Source: Oreohelix idahoensis (taxonomy: Eukaryota; Mollusca; Gastropoda; Stylommatophora; Oreohelicidae). Taken from it: a DNA stretch of 64,000 nucleotides. The translations under genes were made by a program, and so were the position numbers. Positions 1 to 12,190 of this stretch are shown in pieces. The DNA is taken from assembly GCA_024509875.1 (NCBI GenBank), contig JAMPIV010013752.1, positions 124,001 through 188,000 of the forward strand. Direction: 5' to 3'. Under the pieces are notes generated by a model. The model worked only from the letters and a program-made list of their open reading frames with translations, did no database searches and had not been told where the DNA came from. How positions within the stretch are numbered: the stretch's first letter is position 1; every line of letters starts with the position of its first letter.

Positions 1-2050
1 AAAATTGCACCTATAGAAACGCACACATCAGACCCTCTATTACGTGGGATACTCTGCTGTGTGACACCGCCCAACCGAAACAACAACCCGCTGGATACAA
101 ACAAATATCACATATAAATAGTTAAACATAAATACATAAATGCATAAATAGTATGGCAATATGATGTAAATAGAGTGTTGCAGAAAGAATGTGTTGGAAT
201 GAAGGCTCAGTTACACTGCCTAATAGTACAGTACTGTGGTACTTTATTAAACAAATACTTCTGGTCTAATTATTTTAAATTCAACACAGAAATAGAAGCT
301 CCATCGTTGATTTGAATGATAACAATCAATGTAGGACTTCTCAGTTCAATAACATTTTCTTTCGCAAACACTGTCAAATATTCTCCAGTCCTGATGTGTA
401 ATGTTCTATGTTTCAACCAAGCTTGCTGTGTAACACTGTCAGTTGTATGGCAAATGTCCAACGAACCAAATGTCAACAAACCCTGACCTAGTTACTGCAT
501 ACTCTCGACAGGACAGGTCACGCTGACATCACTGTAGAGTTGTACTGCTGATGTATTTGTGTGTCGTAACAGACCCCAAGGAACGTCTGGTCTCAGTAGT
601 TTACTTCTCAATATGGTCACTGTGCAGGTTGACCCAGGAAGCTGGCACACCAGTTGTTAAACTCTTTGTGTAGTTGTTAACTCATACTGGCTACTAGTTG
701 TTGAATCATGCTTTATTTGTTAAATGATGTGAATGTCCACCAGTGGATAAATGTAGATGTTGGGACTGGTGTAGTAAAGTGTAACGATTGTCAACTCATC
801 AAACCCAGCACAGTTTTGGTCATACAGGTCATCTTGTCCTGGAACGTGATGAGGCTCCGACAAGAATGTGAGTGTAAACAATGAGTGTGTATCTGAATGT
901 CAGTACGCGAATGGTAGAATGATTCGATAGAGTTGACAGGTTGGTAGTACATCACTCATACTCACACTGTTCGAATTCAAGAAGTACTGGAACTACGGTG
1001 GTCTTTTTATAACATTTAATGGGACGCACACTTGGACAGTACGTGTATGGTTACAGGAACAAATGTCGACATAGACAGCATAATGTTGATCACAGGAATA
1101 TCATCTTAAGTTAGCATTCATGCTTGGCAAATATCATAATGGAGCATTCGTAAATAAGCATTCAGCGTTCCATCATGTAAATCATCTGGCTTTACTGACT
1201 GGGCACGTCAGACCATAACCAATATATAGGAAGGCTCCTAGACCTAACCTCGTCTAGCGAATATTCCTTCACGTAAAGTTCAATATATATATATTTCATA
1301 ATATAGGAATCCCAGACATGGGTTCTCACATGTAGCAGTGATCTCTTGGTTCATCGAGCGATAGTACAGGCATCCCTTTTTCTCACTCGATAAATACAAA
1401 GTATATGAATTTCAACATGGCTGTTCTCTCTCTCGTGAGCTTCACTCACTATAGAATATAGACCAAAATTAGTCATTCATTAAATGTCCTCATTTCTTCA
1501 TAGCTTCTCTCATAGAGGTAATTGAATAATATCATACAATCCAGTGCTGATACATAGGAATGTCTTCTTCCTTTGAATGGATATTCTTTTTTAAAAGTAC
1601 CACTGTGCATCTGCTTATCAACAACGATGGCGAAGCCCAAGTTCATAATAAATTGTGGTTTTACCTTTTTATGCGAAATATAACTTTGCCATTCCTTGGC
1701 AAAAGAGAATAAACACTGGGGTAAAGTACATACAACATGTCTAAATGATTATCACTTTTCCCCATCCATATATAGATCACTATTTCGGCAAAAAGCCTGC
1801 TACAACAAAACTCGGCATCCTCACAGGATGACAGCCATGGATCACACCCCTTGCTAGCGATACTTCCGCTGCATAGCCTTTGACCTTTTCTAGCGACAAC
1901 CAAATTAGTTCGACTTAGAAATGCAAAGATATCCATATATAAGACAGACTCGTCCTACTCATACAAACACTACGTATAAATTCAGGCCATAGATATACTG
2001 AAGCAAGAACAATCTATTCCTACCCAGCCACAGAATAAATCACAGTAGGC
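1..2050 (-). mobile_element. Minus-strand gypsy remnant: 5' untranslated region and probable 5' LTR, cut by window edge
   Basis: The first ~230 bases match, in reverse complement, the 5' untranslated region of the intact gypsy element (about 41690-41890): both share GACACCGCCCAACC, the A/T-rich stretch after it and GAAGGCTCAGTTA in the same order. The gag gene would therefore lie left of the window. The LTR should then run rightwards from about 700 to 2050, near the 1333-bp LTR length of the intact copy. Inside it, GTGAGCTTCACTCACTAT (about 1436) matches a nearly identical string in the solo LTR near 31809. The LTR ends are inferred because no second LTR is available for comparison. No coding sequence is visible. 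Confidence 0.5.
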
Positions 2051-2214
2051 CTAGAGTCGTCTGCGGAGTCCGATCGAAGATGACAGAACTATTTTCAAGG
2101 GAAGCAACCCAAAAATGACTTCTCCTTAAGCACTTAAAAAAGGAAATACTTTGCTTACAAAATATTTGCGAACATAATAAGAATATAAATGTATTATATT
2201 GCAAGATAGTAAAA

Positions 2215-3135
2215 ATTGCCCTTTACACTGGGTGATGCGCCAGACAACAGAGGGCAGTCCAAGAGAAATAAGATGGACTACATTTTCTACATTGGAAGAT
2301 CTAGAATATGCAGATGAAATTGCACTACTAGCACATTCACATCAACACATCCAGGAAAAAACGGATAGACTTAATAAGTTTAGCCAGCAGGTGGGCTTGA
2401 ACATCAATTTAAAGAAGTCAGAGGTCATGACGCTCAATGTGAGCAACCCTGAGCCCATATCAGTCAGGAATCAGCAACTGATACAGACAGACACCTTCAC
2501 ATACCTAGGATGCATAGTAACACCAGACGGCGGGGCAGGCAAAGACATCAACATCAGAATGAATAAGGCAAAAACAGTCTTTTTTAGCCTAAACAACTTC
2601 TGGAAGTCCTCTCAATACAGAACAAGCACAAAATTAAGATTATATCAGAGCTGTGTGCATTCTGTGCTTCTCGAAGGTGCGGAATGCTGGAGAGTTACAG
2701 AAAAGGAAATGTCAAAATTGTCCTCTTTTCACACAACATGCCTAAGAAAAATTCACTGGCCGAATAAAATCACCAACAAAGATCTGCTTACTCGGAGCAA
2801 GCAAGAGGACATGCACACCATTATAGCTGGCAGACGCTGGAGCTGGGTTGGCCATGTCCTCAGAAGAGACCCCGATGTCTTTACGAGAACAGCTATGCTT
2901 TGGACCCCTGAAGGAAAACGAAAGAGAGGCCGACCAAAAACAACCTGGCTGAGGACTGTGGAGGCTGAGATGCAAAGAATGAACCAGAGTTGGGGCACTG
3001 TACGAAGGATGGCCGCCGACCGAGCAAAGTGTAATCAATTTGTTGATTCCAAACAAGACGCCACTAGGCGTGATCGCCACTGACTGCTTTGACGGTCGGC
3101 GGCTAAGGATCAAAGAAGAAGATTACTACTACTTC
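2215..3135 (+). pseudogene. LINE reverse transcriptase, C-terminal fragment (RTE-like group)
   Basis: An open frame to 3083 encodes the end of a non-LTR reverse transcriptase. It begins just before the catalytic motif, here YADEIALL (normally F/YADD, so the second Asp is replaced by Glu). Next come a thumb-like region with YLGCIVTPDGG, the family block LLEGAECW, then RRWSWVGHVLRR and GRPKTTWL near the C terminus. These trailing motifs are typical of single-ORF endonuclease/reverse transcriptase elements of the RTE/CFDP2-like group. The endonuclease and first half of the polymerase are missing, so this is a 5'-truncated copy. The 3' end seems to be the short AAGAAGATTACTACTACT tail near 3135. 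The open frame is probably chance survival. Confidence 0.8.
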
Positions 3136-3139
3136 ACTC

Positions 3140-4095
3140 ATGTAGTCTAGCCAGTCAGCCAAGACTGTTGCCCGGGATGTGGCCACCGCCGTACACAAGC
3201 GGTATTCGTGGAGCCATACATGAGCTAGATAAAGAGAGGGGAGGCAAATAGGATCTTGACTATCCATTAACGTTATGGCTGTCTCTCACCGTGAGGTACT
3301 ACCTCTCTCTTTATTCTACATCACAAGCTGTTACATAACGTAAACAACTTTTCTCTGCACAAACAGAACTCTATGTTTGTTCAAAATCCCGTAAAGTGAT
3401 CAAGGTAATTAGTAAGGGAGTGACAACAGCGACAAAATATGATAAGAAAAAATTGAACTATAAAAACGTAAACAAGGAATACTGGAGGAAACGGCACGTA
3501 ATGGGTGTGATAGATTATACTGCCGGAGTGCAGAGAAGACCAACAATAAAAACGAACGTATTCCGTGACATGAACCGAAGTTGAATGATTTATTTTCCTT
3601 ATGACTACCCAACAGCAAAGAGAGATGCTGCTCTGTAGAACCAACCAGAAATCCATTTGCTCTCAGATCAACATAGCTTTGAAAAGAAATGTATAACTAA
3701 AGAATCAAAACAATTTAAGCCAGTTAAAGGTTATAACAATTATCTGATATCTCAGCTGAGATATGATCAGTCGTCCAAGAGGGAGTTGTCAACTAATGCA
3801 GTTTGTAGACTTTGAGGTTATAGATCACAAAATATATTTTGTTCCGTCATTATTTATGAAAGAGCGTGTCTCATTCGTACTTTTTGTGAGTGCCAGCCCT
3901 TATAATATATCTATTTTTTTGCTTACCCCACAATGTGACCTATTTCAAAAGTCGGCCTTTCGCTAGTTTTTTTTTTTTTTTCGTTTGGTTTTTAAGCGCG
4001 CCGATACCAGCTCCCGCCATTTTCGAGTTAGCAGGTGGTGAACGTAACGCGGGAGAATTGAAAACGCAACCAAACAACATTCAAAGTAAACATTC
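3140..4095. other. No recognisable gene
   Basis: About 950 bases without a supported gene. Several short open frames overlap in both strands with no recognisable domain. There is a pyrimidine run near 3967-3982. Confidence 0.5.
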
Positions 4096-4097
4096 CA

Positions 4098-4166
4098 AAC
4101 ATTTATGAAAGTCTGTAACTTATTTATGTTTGTTGTTGTAGTTCTCCGTGTCTCAGAGCATCATGG
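4098..4166 (-). mobile_element. Short LINE fragment
   Basis: TTTATGAAAGTCTGTAAC and the following ~50 bases match the minus-strand LINE at about 18150-18220, including the GTTCTCC(A/G)TGTCTC(T)GAGC block. It is a short scrap of the same RTE-like family. Confidence 0.6.
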
Positions 4167-4253
4167 GTAGTTACCAGGGGACTTTGACGTGACACACAAT
4201 GAATAGTGCCCCCTCAGACATGTCGTAAAAGGTGACTAATATCAGGTTGTGTT

Positions 4254-5365
4254 CAGAGCCGGCCTTACGATGGGGCGACCGTGGCGGTCGATCTTGGGTG
4301 CTAAGGGCAAGGGGCACTGGAGCCGGGGAAAAAAATACAATTTTTGTGTCAAGCCGCTCGACTTTTCGCAGGATGTTACACAAATCGTCCAGATCAAAGC
4401 ACGCCATTTAAGTTTGTTGTAAAAAAATATTATGGGTGTGGGAGGGGGAGAAACTACCATGAAATGCTATTTTCGTTATTAATCATACGATTTTAGTGAA
4501 ATTGCATAGACTGAAACTAAATTAATTACAGACATGCATAATGAACAGTTTGATGGCACTGCATAATGGTTGCCATAGAAACGGCGGTAGAATTGGATTA
4601 CATTGTTCTATTTCAAACTGCAAAGGCTTTTTTTTATTTATTAAGCTATCAATACCAAATTTAAACATAATGTTTATCATTACGTTTTAAAACTTTTGTC
4701 GGATTGAATGTTTCGATACCTTAAGTAGATCCCTGAGATATAGAACTTTAAAGTTTGTATGTAAAAAAATTACATTTTTTAAAATGAGAATTTTACAAAA
4801 TTATTTGCAGTAAATCAAATGTTTGATAAGATATGAAAAATCAGATGCGACAAAAGTTTTATTATCCAATGGAAAGTATCTGTAACAAATCTTTTATTGA
4901 TTGACTAAAAATGTGCAACTTATAAATAGAAAAAAAAAAACAAGTAACAAAAAAAACAAGGTTCTGAGAAAATCTAGTTTCTCTTCACAGGAAAAGCACA
5001 ATTTCTGAAGAAAATATTATTAAGAAAATCAAAATATTCTAACTAAGAATGTGTTCTGACTAATGATTTTCACATATTTAGATTGAGGAGAATATCAACT
5101 ATCCGATTATTTTCAATGTTTTTGCTGTTTCGATTTGAAATGTGTTGTTTTTCCATCCCTTACAACCAAAGTGTAACAAATTTTCAACCTTTTTTTTTAT
5201 AGTTGTTATAGTGTAGTTTATCCTGCAAGTAGTAACTATTTTAAACATCTGCAATTGTTCCACTTAATTTTAAGTAAAGTTTAACATTTGCGAGTATATT
5301 TGTGGGGGAAGTGATGAATGTCTAATCACTGGCCACGAGTGCTGAATGCTCTAAGACCGGCCCTG
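4254..5365. mobile_element. Non-autonomous DNA transposon, hAT-like (MITE)
   Basis: The segment starts with CAGAGCCGGCCTTA and ends with the near-inverse TAAGACCGGCCCTG, giving terminal inverted repeats of about 14 bp with two mismatches. CAG-initiated GGCCGG ends recall hAT-type elements. The interior is A/T-rich and has no transposase frame. The flanking 8-mers (GTTGTGTT and ATTGTGCA) agree at five central positions, so any target duplication is eroded. Superfamily is inferred from the ends only. Confidence 0.55.
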
Positions 5366-5454
5366 ATTGTGCATACGGTTGGCAACTCCATCATCTACAA
5401 CAGATTGTTACAGAGACAACATTTTCAAGAGCATGTGATAGCTTGGAGCATGTT

Positions 5455-5655
5455 TCCTACAAAGGTCATCGAGCTACAAAGGTCATCCAGCTACAAAGGT
5501 CATCCAGCTACAAAGGTCATCCAGCTACAAAGGTCATCCAGCGACAAAGATCATCCAGCGACAAAGGTCATCCAGCTACAAAGGGCATCCAGCTACAAAG
5601 GTCATACAGCTACAAAAGTCATCCAGCTACAAAGGTCATCCAGCTACAAAGGTGT
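5455..5655 (+). repeat. 17-bp minisatellite, about 11-12 copies
   Basis: Unit CTACAAAGGTCATCCAG is repeated in tandem with a few substitutions. Since 17 is not a multiple of three, every frame reads the same 17-residue cycle, which explains the overlapping open frames here. I see no sign that they are translated. Confidence 0.9.
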
Positions 5656-5699
5656 CCTAAGCTCCGTAAGGAGCGAGAAGGAACATAATGAATGATTAT

Positions 5700-6021
5700 G
5701 TTCCAGACCCGTACAGTAGAAGTCATTTGTCAACCTCGGTTACGTTATTGAGGTTCTGATATCTGGTAGCGTCATGTTCTAGTCTACCCAGCTGTAAACG
5801 GGTACATGCCTCTGCTCTTAAGTTCAGGAAGACAAAGACAGTGAGCAAGGGAACTGGTCACCCCACCTCATTAAAAAAAAACCTAGCATGGGGCAGTCTC
5901 CGACACTGTACTCCACTACGGCAGTATATATGTTATGCCATCGCCATCACAGTAGGACTGCATTGACATTGGAGCTCTGTAATTCGGACTTATGTCTTAA
6001 AAACTTGATTACTTAAAATTT
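5700..6021. other. No recognisable gene
   Basis: Spacer between the minisatellite and a SINE; nothing recognisable. Confidence 0.5.
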
Positions 6022-6033
6022 CTTATCTATAGC

Positions 6034-6279
6034 GTCGGCGTCTGTGGCCTAATAGATATGAACGCAGTTTCATAATCCAGATATACCAGGTTCGAAACCT
6101 GCTGCAGGCGGTTTGGTAGCAGATCGCTTTGTGTGGATTTTTAACAATGGTATAAGCGTCGTACCGTTCAGAAAGCAATGGCAAACTACTGAATGAAATA
6201 AAATTGCCTAGAAAAAAAAAAAAAACAGACAATAAAAGCTGGGGTTGATTGCCACGTCCTGTAAAGGATAAGCAACTAA
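6034..6279 (+). mobile_element. tRNA-derived SINE (type A), complete with 12-bp target duplication
   Basis: The head carries an A box (TGGCCTAATAG) and B box (GGTTCGAAACC) spaced as in an RNA polymerase III promoter. A body of unrelated sequence and an internal A-run follow. The 12-bp direct repeat CTTATCTATAGC flanks it at 6022-6033 and 6280-6291. A second copy lies at 38150-38392 in reverse. The tRNA part cannot fold as a normal gene, so it is a SINE, not a tRNA. Confidence 0.85.
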
Positions 6280-6462
6280 CTTATCTATAGCTCCGCGCTT
6301 TTCTCCGAAATGGCTCTCCTCGTCCTGCAGTGATTGACATTGAAAAAGCGGAGCTTAGAGGGTTTCCCGCGCAAGGTCTCGCGACACTGCGGAGGAAAAA
6401 ATTTCTCATCTTGTTTATTTTTCTTCTTTCTGAACACAACAAGCTCGACAGAAGAAAACAAT

Positions 6463-6720
6463 TGGTAATCTTCAGACTCCGCACTGGCCACAACAGATTG
6501 AGATACCATCTATTCAACAAGCTAAAGATAGGAACTACCGATAAGTGTAACTGAGGCACTGACAAAATGACTGCTATACATCTGCTTCAAAGAAGCCCAA
6601 CATATGCGGAACAAAGAAAGTGCGTATGGTCGACACGAGTACCATTCGTGAAAAAAACTCTACAAAGATTCAAATGATTCTTTGAAAACATTCAAGCAGA
6701 CGTCTGAGAGTGTAGGAAGA
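6463..6720 (+). pseudogene. LINE 3'-terminal fragment (Jockey/CR1/I-type C-terminal region)
   Basis: Conceptual translation gives LRTGHNRLRYHLFNKLKIG and then, past a stop codon at about 6550, an MTAIHLLQ-type segment. This matches the C-terminal tail of many LINE polyproteins (RLRTGHNRL.YHL...C.CG....T..HLL..CP). Only this 3' end is present and it is broken by the stop. Clade is uncertain. Confidence 0.65.
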
Positions 6721-6724
6721 AGAA

Positions 6725-7265
6725 GTAGACTAATGCAGACTTTACAAACACCACGGTTAAAAAGGACGAACTGTATTTGCTTCATGGTGAAGTCTTGATA
6801 GGCTAGTCCCAGAAAGTCCTAAAGTTCACATGCGTGAACCAGAGTGCACCATCAAGACAAGAGACAGAAGATGTTAGAGATACATTGTAGCCGACCTTTG
6901 TTGTAGAGATGGCAGCTGATAATGATGATGATGATGATGATGTGTCGCAAAAATGACTACCAGCAGCAAGCTACACGTATTTGTGTGGGGTACTGGGTTG
7001 GCCTTCTGACTAGTCACAATTGACTACCACAACCAGGCCAAGGCTCTGTTCGATGTTTGGTTGGATCGACTCCCCGGTAGGTCTATCACCAGATCAACTC
7101 TGTAAATGTTAAGGCTGACCCTAACACCGCTAGTGTGCCGATGGTCAAGAAAATATGGGCCTAACACCATATTCACAATATACCTCAATGGGCGTGTAAC
7201 GTACATGTTCACGTAAAAGACTAGCATAACATTTACAACATTTGTTTATCCCATGTAAGTAAGTT
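6725..7265. other. No gene; short (GAT)n run
   Basis: Contains a GAT/ATG trinucleotide run near 6917-6942 that may be the tail of another LINE scrap. Nothing else recognised. Confidence 0.5.
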
Positions 7266-7270
7266 TAAAG

Positions 7271-7700
7271 TTGCACCAGGACTTGAGATAGCATCCAGGA
7301 CAAGGTTATATCAAGATAAAGATATAACTTTTGGTTTTCCCGTTGCTAAAACATAACGTTAGTTCAACGAAACCTGACTCAGTTTGTCTCGTGTCAGCAC
7401 ATTATTTACTGACTGCACATTGTGAAAACATTTTACATGTCTGTTTGGGGAAGGGGAGAACGGGGGGGGGGGGGGGGGGTGAAATTGCACAAGGACTTTA
7501 GATAGCACCCAGGTCAAGGTTATATCAAAATAAAGACGTAACTTTTGGTTTTCCCGTTGCTAAAACAAAACGTTAGTTCAACGAAATCTGACTCAGTTTG
7601 ACTAGTGTCAGCACAGTATTTACTTACTGCACTTGGTAAAAACATTTCACTTGTCTGTTTGGGGAAGGGGAGGGGGCGGTGGGGGAAGGGGGGGGGGGTT
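7271..7700 (+). repeat. 214-bp direct tandem duplication with G-runs
   Basis: Two head-to-tail copies begin TTGCACCAGGACTTGAGATA (7271) and TTGCACAAGGACTTTAGATA (7485). Each ends in TCTGTTTGGGGAAGGGGAG and a long G-run (about 7463-7479 and 7683-7699). The G-runs could form quadruplexes on this strand. Confidence 0.85.
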
Positions 7701-7960
7701 GGAGTGGCTAAGAAGTATGGCATCCACCTCGAATTCTAAAGGTGCTGGGTTAGACTCCCAGTAGAAGGAATACAATTTATGAAAATTTTGTTTTTTTACA
7801 ACCAGTGTTCCTAATGATGTCATAATCCCCCCTGATCTCGTGGGTAGTGACATCGGATAAGCGCGAAATCATAGCAGGTTCCGTGTGTACGTTAAAAATC
7901 CCATGGCAGTTGGGTATCGTAAAAATTAGGCCGTAAGGCCGCTGATCTGGCAACATTTAA
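7700..7960 (+). mobile_element. tRNA-derived SINE (type D), degenerate
   Basis: GGAGTGGCTAAGAAGT and, after a spacer, GCTGGGTTAGACTCCCAG resemble the A-box arm and T arm of a class II (Leu/Ser-like) tRNA. A body follows containing GGTAGTGACATCGGATAAGC and GGCCGTAAGGCCG. No target duplication was found. The tRNA origin is inferred from box-like sequences with mismatches. Confidence 0.45.
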
Positions 7961-7969
7961 AAATTAGAA

Positions 7970-8402
7970 ACCTACCCATCGCGATGAAATTGATGAAAAG
8001 CAATACATGACGCTTGCCGAAATATAATAAAAGCCACATGAAGTAAGATAACCTTGTCATACCATTTTAATCCTTCTATTCTACGCAAGTACCCATTTAT
8101 GAAAGTTTCAAGTTTGTTGGTTGTTGTCTTTGTTGCTCTCCATGTTTTAGAGCCATATATAAGGACTGACTTCACATTTGAGTTGAAGATTCTTATTTTC
8201 GTGTTGGATCCGATTTCTCTTGATCTCCATATATTTCCCAATGCAATGAAAGCTCCTCTTGCTTTTTGTATTCTTATTTTGATATCACTGTCTGTCCCTC
8301 CAACTTTGTCTATATTACTACCAAGCTATGTGTACGATTCTACATCTTTTAGTTGTGTTTCTTCAAGTTCAACCTTGTTATCATTACCTGCATTGTTGTA
8401 GC
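7970..8402 (-). pseudogene. RTE-like LINE fragment
   Basis: In reverse complement it is closely similar to 18107-18450 of the near-complete LINE: GNIWRSREIGSNTKIRIFNS and YDKV appear in the same order and the DNA is nearly collinear over ~340 bases. It covers the thumb/C-terminal part of the reverse transcriptase only. The frame degenerates past YDKV. Confidence 0.85.
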
Positions 8403-8499
8403 ACCTACCGTAGTAAAAAAAAAAACCTGCTTTAGAGCCAAAGGTCACAATAGTCTTCTTGACTTGTTAGAACAAAATGTACATAAAAGTATAAGTAGT

Positions 8500-9595
8500 A
8501 TGTCATGTACTTTACGGGTATAATTCTGGTTGTGGCGCGGACTTTTATATAACAATATATTCCGCTCAACAATGGTGGGTTAGTAGGTAACTAAGGAGAG
8601 ATAAGTAGGTTGTATTGTGTGTAGGATTGTTAAGGGAGTAGGGTATTGACATTGGCTGGCGTGGGTGCCGACTCATGTGTTGGGGTGTAGCTGGTGGGTG
8701 TTGGGTTTTGTGTGCTAGTAATGTGTTTTTTCTTTATACATATATATTTTACAAACAGGTAGACAATATTTAGACAATATAGATAACAAAGGCCAAGGTT
8801 TATAAATAGAAGTATATATTTAATGATCTCTTTTAAAAGAATACTTGAGTTATAGAGGAAAATATAAACAGTGATAAATTTTATAGACTAAGATTGCTAA
8901 TGAGCAAGGTGTGGTGTTGCTTTTTGAGTGCGCGAGGAGTATTGGTTTTGGCTGGCGGGGATGATGACTCATGGGTGTGTGTTGGCGTGAGGAAAAAATG
9001 ACGGCAAAAACGCCACCAATGGGTTTATATAAGGAAATATGACGGCAAAAAACCGATAAAATGGGGAGCAAAGGTTAATTATTTGCGTTCGGTGGTCTGT
9101 GGGGTTTTTTATGAAGAGTGTATTGATGCTGACTGGCGGGGGTGATGACGCATGGGTGTATTGGTACGAGTGTAAGACAATATATAAACACAGAGGCGTA
9201 TAAACAGAGGCGTAAAAAGTGTTTATATACAAATTTTATTATATTATTATTATGAAGTGATGACATTATCGGCGTGTACCTGTCTTTTTATGTAAAAATA
9301 GGACAGGGAATTTCAGACATAAAAAGCGATAAAAGCCTGCACTTTTGAGATAAAGAGGAAAATATAAAAATCGATAATGGCGGAAAATATAAAAAATCAA
9401 AAATGGTGGCGTAGGTTACTAATGGGTTTTTTAAGGGAGCAGGTATTGACTTTAGCTGGCGGGGGTGACGACGCATTTGTGTGTTGGGGTGCAGCTGGCG
9501 GGTGGGGGTGGTATTGTTTTGGTATTTTAATCTGTGTGTTGATGTATTGTGTGGTGTTATGTTGGTGTGTTTCTTTATACAATATATATATATAA
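8500..9595 (+). repeat. Family R complex repeat, plus orientation
   Basis: Contains signature blocks found again at 13560-16460 and, reversed, at 23385-23445, 26450-26700 and 36055-37050. They include CGTGTACCTGTCTTTTTATG (with the following AAAAATAGGACAGGGAATTT), GATGACTCATGGGTGTG, TAAACAGAGGCGTAA and TTAATGATCTCTTTTAAAAG. Blocks recur two or three times within the segment in varied order. No protein is recognised. I do not know the element; a Helentron-like or other non-autonomous repeat with internal tandem units is possible. Confidence 0.65.
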
Positions 9596-9996
<401 letters not shown>

Positions 9997-10200
9997 TATC
10001 TGGTTGATCCTGCCAGTAGTCATATGCTTGTCTCAAAGATTAAGCCATGCATGTCTAAGTTCACACTGTCTCACGGTGAAACCGCGAATGGCTCATTAAA
10101 TCAGTCGAGGTTCCTTAGATGACACGATCCTACTTGGATAACTGTGGCAATTCTAGAGCTAATACATGCTTACCAAATTCTAGAGCTAATACATGCTTAC
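9997..10200 (+). rRNA. 18S rRNA gene, 5' fragment
   Basis: Begins TATCTGGTTGATCCTGCCAG, the universal 18S 5' end. The conserved blocks AAGATTAAGCCATGCATGTC, GGTGAAACCGCGAATGGCTC and AATTCTAGAGCTAATACATG follow. The 25-base string ending in ATACATGCTTAC occurs twice (10149-10173 and 10176-10200), a local direct duplication not expected in a functional gene. After it, recognisable 18S sequence stops. It is a truncated fragment bounded by (TA)n arrays on both sides. Confidence 0.9.
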
Positions 10201-10557
<357 letters not shown>

Positions 10558-11033
10558 ATATTTATTCTCCATAAAATACATTAATATGTACAGACATGAT
10601 ATAATAGATACAACATGGCATATAGGAGAATCATTAGAATTTACATAAAGTGTTGAAGACGTCTCAAGTAGTGTGGGTGATTTTACATCGAACCTTTGTG
10701 TTACACATAAAGAAAAAAATTTTAAGCTTACTAAAAGACATTGACAAATAATGATATAATATAACCTGCCAAAAATGAGAATTATTGAAATTTACAAAAT
10801 GTGTATGGAATACCATTCAAGTAGAGCAATATGGTTGTTTTTACATGGGCGTTTTATCATAATTTTTGTTTGCCATAAAAAACTTTGACAGCTAGTAGAG
10901 TGAGATATTAAATATAGCCTCAAATACAATAGTCGTTTGGTATAGTAGACAGAGCACAATTGAGATTAGGCGGTGGGAAAAACATTCCAGCAATTTAAAA
11001 TGGGTGTTTTTTACACCGAAGTTTCCATATTCG

Positions 11034-12190
11034 TTAAGAACCTATAATTGCACTAATACTGACATATTTACATAAAACCTTTGCTTCAAATTTCCGCAAC
11101 CCTAGCGACATTAATCCACTCACACACTTTGCACGCACATGACCCAAACTACCAATTATCATTACGATTACATGCGTACGATAGCCTAGTTCGTTAATTT
11201 CTGCAGTCAATGGATAGTACTTATCAAATTTATGTTGGTAACATTTATCTAAATGGGCATCATATGGTATTGCTGCCTCTACTATAAAAGCTGTTTTGTT
11301 CTGTCGATTGATTATCGTTAAATCAGGTTTTACGGCATGTGTCTTAAATGAGGTGTTACTACTGCCGAAAAGTGATGGTTTAACTATTATTTCTTTATTT
11401 ATTGTTATGTCACTCTTATTATTGTATGCGGATTTCAGTTTCTCGTAAATAATGTCTACAGCTCTATTGTGCCTTTGTTGGTATAATGTTTGAAATTTGG
11501 TACATCTATTCAATAAAAGTGACACTGTTTCGTATGGGTGGTTACATATTTTGCACATTTTCGTGTATGTCTGTGGGTAGTATAGATGTAAAAGACTTTC
11601 GCATTCCAACAACTGTAACCTCGATCTCACAGCAAATGAAAGTATTTGATCACTTAATTTAACATTAGATAGAAAACTAGATGACAATGAATGGTTTACA
11701 CATTTCATTTCGCGCACTATTCTCCCTTGAGACGATTTACTTTTTGGTTCACTTAGAATTAGGTTAAGTTTATGTGATTTAAATCCAGAATAAAAAGCAT
11801 TTGCTAACTTGTATGTTAGACTCACATCTTCATCTACGTCTAAATGTACAATGTAATGACCACTGTCATCCACTTTTACACTCACTCCTTCACGCGCGCA
11901 TTTTTCATTCAGTTCTACCCAAAATGATCTTGGCCAATTCACCTTCGATCTTTTAGCTAGATGGTTTGTTCCGTTTAACTCGTAACTTGCAAAGTTATTC
12001 CTATCTTCATCTACTTGGTCTATGTTACGTTTTTTCATATGTCTATCTAACGAGTTTATTGCTGCAGTTTTTACAAGACTATCATCACAATTGAGCATAC
12101 TGATAAGGAAAGAAATATGTCGAGAGTGGTATAATATGAAGGGGCTTGGTATGCCAAGGCCACCCTTCGACCTGGGACAAAAGAAATAGC
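11034..12190 (-). pseudogene. Thumb and restriction-like endonuclease domain of R2/NeSL-like LINE
   Basis: A 354-codon open frame (start codon at 12098; homology begins upstream at about 12150). It contains a CKICNHP...C cluster resembling the CCHC knuckle before the nuclease, but lacking the usual His. The nuclease follows: KPDLTIINRQN, AFIVEAAIPYD and a KFDKYYPLTAEI block, matching the PD...(E)...K...Y pattern of restriction-like endonucleases in R2, NeSL and related elements. It is severed from the polymerase by a frameshift. The nuclease would nick target DNA to prime reverse transcription. Confidence 0.75.

Noticed and set aside
5443..5695. Possible CRISPR array or repeat protein at the 17-bp repeats
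   Set aside because: Units are contiguous without spacers and the DNA is eukaryotic; the peptide cycle simply reflects a 17-bp period.
6034..6110. tRNA gene (also 38310-38392, 50082-50160, 7700-7770, 57650-57700)
   Set aside because: A and B boxes are present but the cloverleaf does not close and the sequences are heads of dispersed SINEs.
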